Shown: positions 52,446 through 61,004 of the stretch, piece by piece | How the letters are laid out: each line of letters opens with the position of its first letter | Position numbering within the stretch: the stretch's first letter is position 1 | Assembly (NCBI RefSeq): GCF_009498455.1 | Contig: NZ_CP045644.1 | Location: 4,467,001 to 4,531,000, forward strand | Source: Variovorax paradoxus | GTDB taxonomy: Bacteria; Pseudomonadota; Gammaproteobacteria; Burkholderiales; Burkholderiaceae_C | Reading direction: 5' to 3' | Length of the DNA: 64,000 bases | Translations under genes and position numbers: made by a program | The notes under the pieces: generated by a model | What the model saw: the letters and a program-made list of their open reading frames with translations, nothing else | What the model was told of the DNA's origin: nothing | The model's database searches: none

Positions 52446-54378
52446 GGAACCGGATGGTGACCGCTTTCGCGTTCGGCCCGCGGCCCCGAAGTCCCGCGCA
52501 GGATCGCGCCCGGAGCGCTTCGTGTCCCAGGTCCTCAAGGAAGTCTCGAAGGCCGGCGCCAAGGCCTCCGGCCAGCGGGCAGGGCGGCCCGCGTCGACCT
52601 TTGGCCGGGGCCGCGTTGCGGCCGGCATGGCAGTCGGTCGCCTGGGCGTGCATGCCCGGCGCGTGGTCATCAAGGCCCGCTTTGTGGTGCTCCGGAACGC
52701 CGGCGCGAACTCGGTTTCCACCCACCTTCGATACATCGAGCGCGATGGAGTCACACGCGACGGGCAGCGCGGCCAGGCCTACGGGCCCGACACCGATGCC
52801 GCCGACGTCCAGGCCTTCGAGGAGCGGGGCAGGGGAGACCGCCACCAGTTTCGCTTCATCGTCTCGGCCGAGGACGCGGTCGACCTGGAAGACCTGCGCG
52901 GCTTCACCCGACAACTGATGCAGCGCATGGCGGTGGATCTGGAGACGCCGCTGGACTGGGTGGCCGTCGATCACTGGGACACGGACAACCCGCATACCCA
53001 CATCGTCCTGAACGGCCGGACCGCCGGCAAGGAAGATCTGGTGATCGCGCCGGACTACATGGCACATGGGATGCGCATGCGCGCGAGCGAGATCTCCACC
53101 GAATGGCTGGGTCCGCGTACCGAGACCGAGATCAGGCAGAGCCTGCAGCGCGAAGTCGCGCAGCAGCGGCTTACCGGCCTGGACCGGGCCTTGTTGCGCC
53201 AGGCCGTGGCCGATACCGTCGACCTGACGGGCCGGCCCGAAGACCGGCAACGCCAGAACCTGCTGCGGGCGCGGCTGCAGCGGCTCGAAGCCATGGCGCT
53301 GGCCGAGCGGGTTGATGCCAATCGCTGGCGGCTGGCGCCGGACATGGCGCGCATCTTGACTGCGATGGGCGAGCGCGAGGAGGCACTGGACACCATGCGC
53401 CGGGCACTCAAGGGCCAGCAGCGCGAATGTGTCCTGAATGGCGCGTCGGCCGTTCCCGTCATTGGCCGCATCGTGGCCAAGGGTCTGGCCGACGAGTTGC
53501 AAGACCGCGGCTATCTGGTGGTCGATGGTATCGACGGCCGGGCGCATTACCTGAACCTGCCGCCCGGCACCGATCTGCCGGCGCTGCCGGTGGACGGCAT
53601 CGTTGAGACAAAGCCGCCGGGGCGGGAGCGCACTGTGGACCGCACCATCGCGGCAGTCGCCCAGGATGGCATCTACAAGACCGTCGACCATCTGGCCCGA
53701 CTGGAGCAGGCGGCGGACCGCGACCCGCAGGCGACCGTCAATGTGCACGTGCGGCGGCTCGAGGCACTGCGCCGCAGCGGTGTCGTGGCGCGCGTGGCCG
53801 AAGGCGTCTGGCGGGTGCCGCCGGACCTGGTGCAGCAAGCTCAGCAGCATGATGCACGGAAAGGAACGGGCCCCACCATCGAATTGCACTCACACCTTCC
53901 CATCGACCAGCAGGTGCGTGCCATCGGTGCGACCTGGCTGGACGGGCAATTGATCGGGGAGGGCGGTGGGGTGGCAGCGCAGGGCTTTGGCGCGCAGGTA
54001 CGCGAGGCGATGCGCGGCCGCGCGGATTTCCTCGTCGAGCAGGGATTGGCCGAACGTCGAGGTCAGCGCATGGTGTTGTCGCGTAACTTGTTGTCCACCT
54101 TGCGTGACCGTGAACTGTCGGCTGTGGGGAAGTCTCTGCAAGACCAGACCGGCAAGACCTACCGGCCACTGCGGGATGGTGGGCGTGCCAGCGGTGTTTA
54201 CCGTCGCTCCATCCAGCTCGCCAGCGGGCGCTTCGCCATGCTCCACGAGGGGATGGCGTTCAGCCTGGTGCCATGGCGACCGGTGATAGAGCAGCGATTG
54301 GGGCAGCATGTATCAGCCACCATGCGTGGGGAATCTGTCACTTGGAACCTGGGGCGGCGGCACGGCCTGTCGGTCTAG
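52432..54378 (+). CDS. Relaxase, DUF3363/VirD2-like HUH nuclease
   Basis: A 648-residue MOB-type relaxase that nicks oriT and pilots DNA during transfer. The relaxase fold covers residues 75-270: an N-terminal VVIKARFVVLRNAGANSVST HLRYIERDG and the histidine triad in VDHWDTDNPHTHIVLNGRTA. A DUF3363 C-terminal region follows (residues 300-648), including TYRPLRDGGRASGVYRRSIQ and FSLVPWRPVIEQRLGQHVSA. Length is normal. In intact Tn4371-like ICEs, traG and the trb operon follow further on, commonly beyond an accessory-gene region. Confidence 0.92.
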   Translation: MATRREPDGDRFRVRPAAPKSRAGSRPERFVSQVLKEVSKAGAKASGQRAGRPASTFGRGRVAAGMAVGRLGVHARRVVIKARFVVLRNAGANSVSTHLRYIERDGVTRDGQRGQAYGPDTDAADVQAFEERGRGDRHQFRFIVSAEDAVDLEDLRGFTRQLMQRMAVDLETPLDWVAVDHWDTDNPHTHIVLNGRTAGKEDLVIAPDYMAHGMRMRASEISTEWLGPRTETEIRQSLQREVAQQRLTGLDRALLRQAVADTVDLTGRPEDRQRQNLLRARLQRLEAMALAERVDANRWRLAPDMARILTAMGEREEALDTMRRALKGQQRECVLNGASAVPVIGRIVAKGLADELQDRGYLVVDGIDGRAHYLNLPPGTDLPALPVDGIVETKPPGRERTVDRTIAAVAQDGIYKTVDHLARLEQAADRDPQATVNVHVRRLEALRRSGVVARVAEGVWRVPPDLVQQAQQHDARKGTGPTIELHSHLPIDQQVRAIGATWLDGQLIGEGGGVAAQGFGAQVREAMRGRADFLVEQGLAERRGQRMVLSRNLLSTLRDRELSAVGKSLQDQTGKTYRPLRDGGRASGVYRRSIQLASGRFAMLHEGMAFSLVPWRPVIEQRLGQHVSATMRGESVTWNLGRRHGLSV

Positions 54379-54504
54379 GACGATGTCCCGATCCCGTCTG
54401 CAACGAAGGGCCAGGTGAGTGCCCTCGGCGCCAAGGGCGGCGCCATCTTCGCGGTGCGTGGTCGACGACACCGCTGGTTTGGCATCGGCCCGCGCTGGAC
54501 CTGA
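54379..54504. other. Backbone-cargo junction
   Basis: No gene is seen between the relaxase stop and the degenerate minus-strand gene. This marks the end of recognisable backbone sequence in the window. Confidence 0.35.
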
Positions 54505-54833
54505 TCAGCGTGCCTGGAAGGCATCGGGTCTTGGCGCGACCTGCCGGCCTCTCGACATCTCCTGTGTCCACGCCTCGTCGCAAGCCCGCTCCAGTTCTTG
54601 CAGGCGTTTGGATTCCCATTCAACCGATTGAGCCCACGTCCGCGATCGAACCCGCATGAAGAAGAATTCGTGTTTCCAGCTGCGTAATGTGTGTGGATCT
54701 GCCGAAGATCGCGCCGCTGCTTCCGCGCTTTGGTTGCCTCGATCGCGAGCCAAGTCGCGAGCTGCTGGTACATGGATTGCGAACCACGATACACGCAGGA
54801 GCCATGCTCCGGTTTTTCCAGTAGATCTGACAT
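54505..54833 (-). pseudogene. Frameshifted hypothetical gene after the relaxase
   Basis: From the ATG at 54833 the frame reads MSDLLEKPEHGSCVYRGSQS, YQQLATWLAIEATKARKQRR and DLRQIHT. A shift to another frame then gives LRSWKHEFFFMRVRSRTWAQ, VEWESKRLQELERACDEAWT and a stop at 54505. Together they make a plausible 108-residue helical protein with one frameshift near 54690. I do not recognise the family. Confidence 0.45.
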
Positions 54834-54987
54834 CAGCAGTTCCTTGGAATCAAGGGAAGGCTCACGCGACGAGCCTGAGATACGTGCGATAGGCTTCAGT
54901 TGTTGCGGGCGCACGCCGGCGCTCCGGCATCTCCCGCGGGGCGGTGCTTCACTGCCTAAGTATGTGAGGCAGCGCGGCAAGCCCCTT

Positions 54988-55911
54988 ATGCCAAACTTGA
55001 CATTCCACCAAGCGATGAAGCCCGTGACCCGTCGAATCGATTCCTACAGCATCAGATTGTTCGTGGCGGCGGCCCGGGCCGGCTCCATCGTGCGTGCCGC
55101 TGCCGCGGAAAACATCGCACCTTCGGCATTGAGCCGCAGGATCGCGGATCTGGAGCATGCATTCGAGACGCCGCTGTTCGTGCGCTCGCCGCGTGGCATT
55201 GCGCTGACCGACGCGGGCCGGCTGGTGCTGGCGCGGGGCGAACGCCTCGACGACGAACTCCAGGCCTTGCTGCGCGAGGTGCAGAGCGAAGGCGGCGAAG
55301 TGCGGGGCAGGGTGCGCCTTCACGCCAACATGTCCTCCGTGATCGGGTTCCTGCCCGAGCGCCTGCACCGCTTCATGGAGGCATACCCGGGCGTGGAGGT
55401 CGCCCTGCACGAGGAAGACACGCGCGACGTGCTGCGCGCCTGCCTGGACGACCGGGCCGATGTCGGCGTGGGTGTCGACGTCGCGGTGCCGGCGGGCATG
55501 GATTCATGGCGCTTTGCCTCCGACCCGTTGCTCGTGGTGCTTCCCTCGGGGCATGAGTTGGCGGACCTGCAGGCCGTCACGTTTGCGCGTGCCCTCGAAT
55601 ATCCTTTGGTGGGCATTCACCAGGGCGGCGCGATGGACCGGTCCCTGAATGAACGCGCCGCGGCATTGGGCAAGCACTTCAACCCGAAGGTGACGGTCAG
55701 CAGCTTCGATGCCGTCTGCCGCATGGTGGAGGCAGGCCTCGGCATCGCCGTGGTGCCTCGAAGTGCCGTGACGGCCTATGCGGGGGCCGACCGCTTTGCC
55801 AGGCGCCCGCTGGCGGAAGAGTGGGCCGACCGCGTCCTGAACATCTACGCCCTGCGCAAGACGCCGCAGCCTCGCGCAGTTGCGGCGCTCATCGAGAGCC
55901 TGCAAGGGTAA
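54988..55911 (+). CDS. LysR-family regulator of the cargo pathway
   Basis: A 307-residue LysR regulator. The N-terminal winged HTH (residues 15-70) has SYSIRLFVAAARAGSIVRAA, AENIAPSALSRRIADLEHAF and ETPLFVRSPRGIALTDAGRL. A periplasmic-binding-type effector domain follows (RVRLHANMSSVIGFLPERLH, VCRMVEAGLGIAVVPRSAV). It stands directly upstream of, and in the same direction as, the dehydratase operon. A palindrome lies in the 80-base gap and is repeated before the tannase gene. The start could also be the ATG at 55015. Confidence 0.88.
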   Translation: MPNLTFHQAMKPVTRRIDSYSIRLFVAAARAGSIVRAAAAENIAPSALSRRIADLEHAFETPLFVRSPRGIALTDAGRLVLARGERLDDELQALLREVQSEGGEVRGRVRLHANMSSVIGFLPERLHRFMEAYPGVEVALHEEDTRDVLRACLDDRADVGVGVDVAVPAGMDSWRFASDPLLVVLPSGHELADLQAVTFARALEYPLVGIHQGGAMDRSLNERAAALGKHFNPKVTVSSFDAVCRMVEAGLGIAVVPRSAVTAYAGADRFARRPLAEEWADRVLNIYALRKTPQPRAVAALIESLQG

Positions 55912-55962
55912 TCACCGATCTCGCGGATGGCGAGATCCCCTGTGCCATACGAGCGCTTTATG
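55906..55962 (+). promoter_or_regulatory. LysR-type operator/promoter, copy 1
   Basis: A palindrome of GATCTCGC (55917-55924) and GCGAGATC (55930-55937) with a 5-bp spacer sits 55-75 bases before the dehydratase ATG. It is part of a 57-bp block of which 47 bases match the block at 60828-60884. The block downstream of the palindrome (TGCCAT, GAGC, CTTTATG) is also shared and may hold the promoter. Confidence 0.7.
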
Positions 55963-55991
55963 GCGCTGCCACGGCCCGCCAACATCGGGGC

Positions 55992-57986
55992 ATGCCAGCC
56001 TCCACGCCAGCCGCCCCAAGCGCCGAAAGCATCCGGTTCGAGCCGCGCATTCTCTTCCTGAGCTGTTCCGCACGCATGGTCGAACTGGGTTTGCAGGGAG
56101 AACCCCTCGAACTCGCCGACGCGTTGCCATTGCGTGACGATGTTTCGACGGACGAGATCACGCCGCTGCCGATCCTCACGCACTACGACGACCAACTGGG
56201 CCGCTACCCCTACACCGGCTTGAAGGCGGGCGAGGCATGCCCCATCGACACCGATGCCATCCGCGAATCGGGCATCGAGGTCGTGGTCGCGGGCAGGCGC
56301 TATGGCAAGGGCTCGTCGCGCGAGCACAGCCCCACCGCCGAGAAGGCGGCCGGCGTGCGGCTGGTCATCGCCGAAAGCTTCGAGCGCCTGTACCGGCAGA
56401 ACGCCGACAACATCGGCCTGTTCACCTCGACCGACTTCGGGCTGGTCGCGCGCATCCGGGCGGGCGAGGCGATCCCGATCGAAGACCTGGTGGCCGGCCG
56501 CGACGCGTTGGCCACGATGATCCTCCGGAGCGGCGGGCTGCTGCGCTTCGGCCAACGATTCATGCGCGACATCAGGGTGCCGCCCGAGGCTCAGGACGCG
56601 CGCCCGCGCACCCTGTTCGAGAAGATCGTGGCGCGCCACGCGCTCGCCACCGAGCTGACGCAGGCGCATCCCGCGCCAGGCGACGGTGCCTTCGTGCGCG
56701 CCGACCTTCGATTCATCCACGAGTACTACACAGGCATGGCCGCGCACATGCTGCATGCCACCTTCGGCCGCCCGCTGGTGCTGCACGACGCCGATTCCAT
56801 CGTCGTCTTCGAAGACCACACGTCCTATGTCGCGGAAAGCCCCGCGCACGTGCGTGGCGGCCTGGTGCCGAATGTGCACCGCATGGTCGAGGCGCAGCGC
56901 GAATTCGTCGCCGCCTACGGCTTGCGCTCGCACCGCACGCTGACGGAGGAACAGGCCGCAATGGACGACGGCACCAACGTGGCCGGCATCTCGCACGCCA
57001 TGGTGGCGGAACACTATGCGCTGCCGGGCCAACTGGTGGTGGGCACGGATTCGCACACGCCGCACAGCGGCGCGCTGGGTTGCGTGGCCTTCGGCGTGGG
57101 AACCACGGACATGGCGAATGCCTTCGTGACGGGGGCGGTGCGGCTGACGGTGCCGCAGTCCTTGAGGATCGTGCTCGATGGCTCGCTGGCCCCTGGCGTG
57201 ACCGCGAAGGACGTCGTGCTGCATCTGCTGGCGCTGCCCTTGGTGCGCGACGGCGGCGGGGTCGGCAAGGTGTTCGAGTTCACGGGCGAGGTGGTGCGGC
57301 GCATGACGACGGACGAGCGCGCCACGCTCACCAACATGACGGCGGAACTCGGCGGCTTCACCGGCCTGGTCGCTCCCGATGCCGAGACCGTGCGCTTCCT
57401 GCGCGAGCGCCGCGGCATCGATTTCGAAGTCGAGCCGTGGATGCACAGCGACGACGGCGCGGTCTACGCCAGAACGCTCCACGTCGACTGCACGCAGATT
57501 CCCCCCATGGTCGCCGCGCCGGGCGATCCGGGCAATGGCCTGCCGCTTGCGTCGGTCGGCCAGCGGGTGCCCATCGACATCGCCTACGGCGGCTCGTGCA
57601 CGGCCGGCAAGCGCGAAGACTTCGACCACTACCACGCGGTGCTCCGGTGGGCGGCGGACCGCGGGCTCAAAGTCGCGCCCGGGGTGGACCTGTATCTCCA
57701 GTTCGGAACCACCGCGGTGCGCGACCACTGCATTGCGGCCGGCTACATGGATGCGTTCGAACGCGTGGGCGCCCGCATGCTTCAGCCCTCCTGCGGCGCT
57801 TGCGGCAACTGCGGACCGGGTGGTTCGGTGCGGGCCGACCAGGTCACCGTGAGCGCCATCAACCGCAACTTCCCCGGCCGGGGCGGACCCGGAAAGGTCT
57901 GGCTCGCCAGCCCGCCCACGGTGGCGGCCAGCGCGATTGCGGGCGAACTCGTTTCGTTTGCCGAGCTCCAGGCGCGCCATCCATGA
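55992..57986 (+). CDS. Fused aconitase/isopropylmalate-dehydratase-like protein (swivel domain first)
   Basis: A 664-residue iron-sulfur hydro-lyase in one chain. Residues 40-190 form a LeuD-like swivel domain (DDVSTDEITPLPILTHYDD, VAGRRYGKGSSREHSPTAEK, YRQNADNIGLFTSTDFG). Residues 230-650 form the catalytic domain with ISHAMVAEHYALPGQLVVGT DSHT, AYGGSCTAGKREDFDHYHA and QPSCGACGNCGPGGSVRAD. The 4Fe-4S Cys ligands are probably in SHTPHSGALGC and PSCGACGNC. The order swivel then catalytic is the reverse of standard aconitase A. It would isomerise a hydroxy-di- or tricarboxylate; the actual substrate is unknown. Confidence 0.8.
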   Translation: MPASTPAAPSAESIRFEPRILFLSCSARMVELGLQGEPLELADALPLRDDVSTDEITPLPILTHYDDQLGRYPYTGLKAGEACPIDTDAIRESGIEVVVAGRRYGKGSSREHSPTAEKAAGVRLVIAESFERLYRQNADNIGLFTSTDFGLVARIRAGEAIPIEDLVAGRDALATMILRSGGLLRFGQRFMRDIRVPPEAQDARPRTLFEKIVARHALATELTQAHPAPGDGAFVRADLRFIHEYYTGMAAHMLHATFGRPLVLHDADSIVVFEDHTSYVAESPAHVRGGLVPNVHRMVEAQREFVAAYGLRSHRTLTEEQAAMDDGTNVAGISHAMVAEHYALPGQLVVGTDSHTPHSGALGCVAFGVGTTDMANAFVTGAVRLTVPQSLRIVLDGSLAPGVTAKDVVLHLLALPLVRDGGGVGKVFEFTGEVVRRMTTDERATLTNMTAELGGFTGLVAPDAETVRFLRERRGIDFEVEPWMHSDDGAVYARTLHVDCTQIPPMVAAPGDPGNGLPLASVGQRVPIDIAYGGSCTAGKREDFDHYHAVLRWAADRGLKVAPGVDLYLQFGTTAVRDHCIAAGYMDAFERVGARMLQPSCGACGNCGPGGSVRADQVTVSAINRNFPGRGGPGKVWLASPPTVAASAIAGELVSFAELQARHP

Positions 57987-58014
57987 ATTCCAACAAAGCG
58001 AGAGAGACAAACCC

Positions 58015-59001
58015 ATGCGTGCACATTTCCTCCGGAAAGCCATTTCTTCCCTTTCATTTGCGACTGCGCTGCTGGCCACGTCATTGATCGCTGCTGCGCA
58101 AACCCCGAACGCCGACCGGCCGATACGGCTCGTCGTTCCGCTGGCCGCCGGCTCGACGGTCGATGCGGTCGCCCGCGCGGTCGCGCCGGCCTTTGGGCGC
58201 GCGACCGGCCATCCGGTCGTAGTCGAGAACGTCGTCGGCGCCGGTGGGATTCCGGGCACGGCCCAGATCGTGAAGGCACCCAAGGACGGGCTCACGCTCG
58301 GCATGGTGTCGTCCAACCATGTCATCAATCCAGGCATCTACAAGACGATTCCCTACGACAGCATGAAGGACATCACGCCCATCGCGGTACTGGCCACGGT
58401 GCCGGTCGTGCTGGTGGTGAACAACGCGCTGCCGGTGAAGAGCGTGAAGGAACTGCTGGCCTATGCGAAGGCCAATCCCAGCAAGCTCAACTACGGGTCT
58501 GCCGGCAACGGGAGCGTGCTCCACCTGGCGGGGGAACTGATGGTGAGCGAGACCGGCATCGACATGAAGCACGTGCCCTACCGCGGCACCGGACCGCTCA
58601 TCACCGACCTGATCGGCGGGCAGGTGCAACTCGCATTCGTTTCGATCTCGCAGGTCGCCCCGCAGATCAAGGCCGGAGCGCTGCGCGCGCTGGCGGTGAC
58701 CACACCGGCGCGCTCTGCGGCTTTGCCCGACGTGCCGACGATGATGGAATCGGGCGTGCCCAAGTACAGCTTCGACGCCTGGGTCGCGTTGATCGGTCCC
58801 GCGGGCTTGCCGAAGCCCGTGGTCGACAGCTATGCCGCGGCGGTGCAAGATGCCCTGGTGTCGCCGGAAGCAAGAAACGTCATCGCAGGCCAAGGGCTCA
58901 CGGTGTTGAACACGGGGCCCGACCTGGCGCCAGCCTTCTTCGAGTCGGAGTTGGTGAAGCACCAGAAGCTGGTGAAGCAGTCCGGCGCCACGCTGGACTG
59001 A
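58015..59001 (+). CDS. Bug-type tripartite tricarboxylate transporter receptor
   Basis: A 328-residue periplasmic Bug (TctC-like) solute receptor. It has a signal peptide (KAISSLSFATALLATSLIAA, AQ), RPIRLVVPLAAGSTVDAVAR, VVENVVGAGGIPGTAQIVKA and HVPYRGTGPLITDLIGGQVQ. Bug proteins usually bind carboxylates such as citrate. It lies 28 bases after the dehydratase gene, suggesting that its ligand is the pathway substrate. No TctA/TctB permease genes are nearby. Confidence 0.9.
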   Translation: MRAHFLRKAISSLSFATALLATSLIAAAQTPNADRPIRLVVPLAAGSTVDAVARAVAPAFGRATGHPVVVENVVGAGGIPGTAQIVKAPKDGLTLGMVSSNHVINPGIYKTIPYDSMKDITPIAVLATVPVVLVVNNALPVKSVKELLAYAKANPSKLNYGSAGNGSVLHLAGELMVSETGIDMKHVPYRGTGPLITDLIGGQVQLAFVSISQVAPQIKAGALRALAVTTPARSAALPDVPTMMESGVPKYSFDAWVALIGPAGLPKPVVDSYAAAVQDALVSPEARNVIAGQGLTVLNTGPDLAPAFFESELVKHQKLVKQSGATLD

Positions 59002-59005
59002 GTCG

Positions 59006-60124
59006 GTGCCCGCATTCAGGATCGCGGCACTGCCGGGCGAGGGCGTCGGACCGGAAATCATCGCTCAGGCGCGGAAGGTGCTTGAGGCCCTGGAGCCTCT
59101 CGGGTTTCATGCTGAAGTAGAAGAGGGCGCTGTTGGCGGTGTCGCGTTCGAATCGCATGGCAGCCCCTTGCCGGACGAGACGCTTTCCGTGGTGCGACGC
59201 GCCGACGCAGTCCTTTTCGGTACCGTGGGCAATCCACGGTTCGATCACTTGGCGCGTGCCCTGAGGCCGGAACGCGCATTGCTTGGCCTGCGGCGCGAGC
59301 TCGGGCTCTTCGCCTGCCTCAAGGAGGTCGTTGTTCCGCCGGATCTGGCGCGGCTCTCGCCCTTGCGCACGGAACGTGTGGCCAGCACCGACCTGCTGGT
59401 GGTGCGCGAGCTGAACGGAGACGTCTACACCGGGCTGCCGCGCGGCCAGCGCAGCGCGCCGGACGGGGCTTTCGAGGGACAGCGCGAAGGCTTCGACACG
59501 ATGCGGTATGCCGAAGAAGAGGTGCGGCGAATTGCGCACATTGCGTTCGACATGGCACGCGCGCGGCGCGGAAAACTTGCGAGCGTGGACAAGGCCAATG
59601 TGCTGGAAACGTCCGGCCTCTGGCGTTCGGTGGTGAGCGAGCTGGCAGCGCAGTACCCCGACGTGGAACTCACACACCTGTACGCGGACAACGCGCTGAT
59701 GCAACTCATCGGCCGTCCCGCGTCCTTCGACGTCATCCTGACAGGCAATCTCTTTGGCGATCTCCTGAGCGATGCGGCTTCGGTCCTGACAGGGTCAATC
59801 GGACTGCCGGCATCGGCGATGCTGGGAGATGGCGCCAAGGGCATGTTCGAGGCAGGGCATGGGACCGCCCTTGACATCGCCGGGCGGGATGTCGCGAATC
59901 CCATCGCCTGCATCCGCGCCCTTGGGCTCCTGTTGCGCCACTCCGCGCGCCGGCCCGATCTTTCCGCGGTGGTCGAGGCTGCGATACGTTCGGTGCTGGG
60001 CCAGGGCTTACGTACCGCGGACATCCAATGCAGCAGCACTTTGCTGGTTGGAACGGCGCGCATGGGTGACCTTATCGCCGACGCTGTAAGAAGCGGGTCG
60101 ACGCCCGCCATCACCAAGCACTGA
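59006..60124 (+). CDS. Isopropylmalate/tartrate-type dehydrogenase
   Basis: A 372-residue member of the beta-hydroxyacid oxidative decarboxylase family (LeuB, isocitrate and tartrate dehydrogenases). It has IAALPGEGVGPEIIAQARKV, VVRELNGDVYTGLPRGQR, the catalytic Lys in SVDKANVLETSGLWR, the metal Asp in HLYADNALMQLI and TGNLFGDLLSDAASVLTGSI GLPAS. The N-terminal signature is GEGVGPE rather than the usual GDGIGPE. It starts with GTG four bases after the receptor stop. Paired with the dehydratase, it would isomerise then oxidatively decarboxylate a hydroxy acid. Confidence 0.85.
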   Translation: MPAFRIAALPGEGVGPEIIAQARKVLEALEPLGFHAEVEEGAVGGVAFESHGSPLPDETLSVVRRADAVLFGTVGNPRFDHLARALRPERALLGLRRELGLFACLKEVVVPPDLARLSPLRTERVASTDLLVVRELNGDVYTGLPRGQRSAPDGAFEGQREGFDTMRYAEEEVRRIAHIAFDMARARRGKLASVDKANVLETSGLWRSVVSELAAQYPDVELTHLYADNALMQLIGRPASFDVILTGNLFGDLLSDAASVLTGSIGLPASAMLGDGAKGMFEAGHGTALDIAGRDVANPIACIRALGLLLRHSARRPDLSAVVEAAIRSVLGQGLRTADIQCSSTLLVGTARMGDLIADAVRSGSTPAITKH

Positions 60125-60128
60125 AGCC

Positions 60129-60800
60129 ATGATCACCCTGCACCATTGCGTGAGCGCACGTTCGTTTCGTCCCTTGTGGATGCTCGAGGAGATCGGGGTC
60201 GCGTACGAGCTGAAGATGATGCCGTTCCCGCCTCGAGCGCTTGCTCGGTCGTACCTGGAGATCAATCCCCTGGGAACCGTGCCGGCCATGTTCGACGGCT
60301 CCGTTCGCATGACCGAGTCGTCCGCCATCTGCCAGTATTTGGCGGCACGCTTTTCCCCGGGAAAGCTCGATGTGGGCGTCGATGAGCCGGCCTTCGGCGC
60401 CTACCTGAACTACCTGCATTTCGGGGAAGCGACCCTGACGTTCCCGCAGACGCTGGTGCTGCGCTATCTGCACTTCGAAACGGGCGAACGGCGTCAGCCC
60501 CAAGTGGCGCACGACTACGGCAAGTGGTTCCTCGCGAGATTGCGGACGCTGGAACCTCTCTTATCGGAGCAGGCGTTCCTTTGCGTGGACCGCTTCACCG
60601 CCGCCGATGTTTCGGTCGGCTACGCGCTGCTGCTGGCTCAGCATCTCGGCCTCGACCAGCAGTTCACGCCGTCGGTTCGCGCCTATTGGGAGCGCCTGCA
60701 GACGCGGCCTGCTTACCGGCGCGCGATGGTGGCCCAGAACGACGCCGCCATCTCGCAAGGCGTGCCCACAATTGCGTCGCCCGACATCAGGGCCGAATAG
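60129..60800 (+). CDS. Glutathione S-transferase family protein
   Basis: A 223-residue GST. The thioredoxin-fold N-terminus is ITLHHCVSARSFRPLWMLEE with a probable catalytic Ser. The GSH-binding LGTVPAMFDGSVRMTESSAI CQYLA follows, then an all-helical C-terminal domain with FTAADVSVGYALLLAQHLGL. It is the last gene of the LysR-linked operon, four bases after the dehydrogenase. It may act as an isomerase, such as a maleylacetoacetate isomerase-type step, or in detoxification. Confidence 0.85.
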   Translation: MITLHHCVSARSFRPLWMLEEIGVAYELKMMPFPPRALARSYLEINPLGTVPAMFDGSVRMTESSAICQYLAARFSPGKLDVGVDEPAFGAYLNYLHFGEATLTFPQTLVLRYLHFETGERRQPQVAHDYGKWFLARLRTLEPLLSEQAFLCVDRFTAADVSVGYALLLAQHLGLDQQFTPSVRAYWERLQTRPAYRRAMVAQNDAAISQGVPTIASPDIRAE

Positions 60801-60827
60801 CTGGGTTGGACGTCAGCGAAAACCCAC

Positions 60828-60884
60828 GGGTAACTACCGATCACGCGCCCGGCGAGATCCCCTCTGCCATTTGAGCACTTTATG
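60828..60884 (+). promoter_or_regulatory. LysR-type operator/promoter, copy 2
   Basis: A 57-bp block collinear with 55906-55962, containing GATCACGC (60839-60846) and GCGAGATC (60852-60859) with the same 5-bp spacer. It lies 120-177 bases before the tannase ATG. The common block suggests that one LysR protein controls both units. Confidence 0.7.
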
Positions 60885-61004
60885 CCTATGCGATGGGCCA
60901 CGAAGATTCGCGGCGCGCCCGCCGGCCGACGTGCTCGCCGACGTCAGCGCCAAAGCCAACCGGCGGCGGCCCGCACCATCTACGAAAGACCCATGGAGAC
61001 AAAC

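Noticed and set aside
55845-58337. Minus-strand frame of 830 codons opposite the dehydratase
   Set aside because: Antisense artefact of GC-rich codons. The plus-strand hydro-lyase is well supported.
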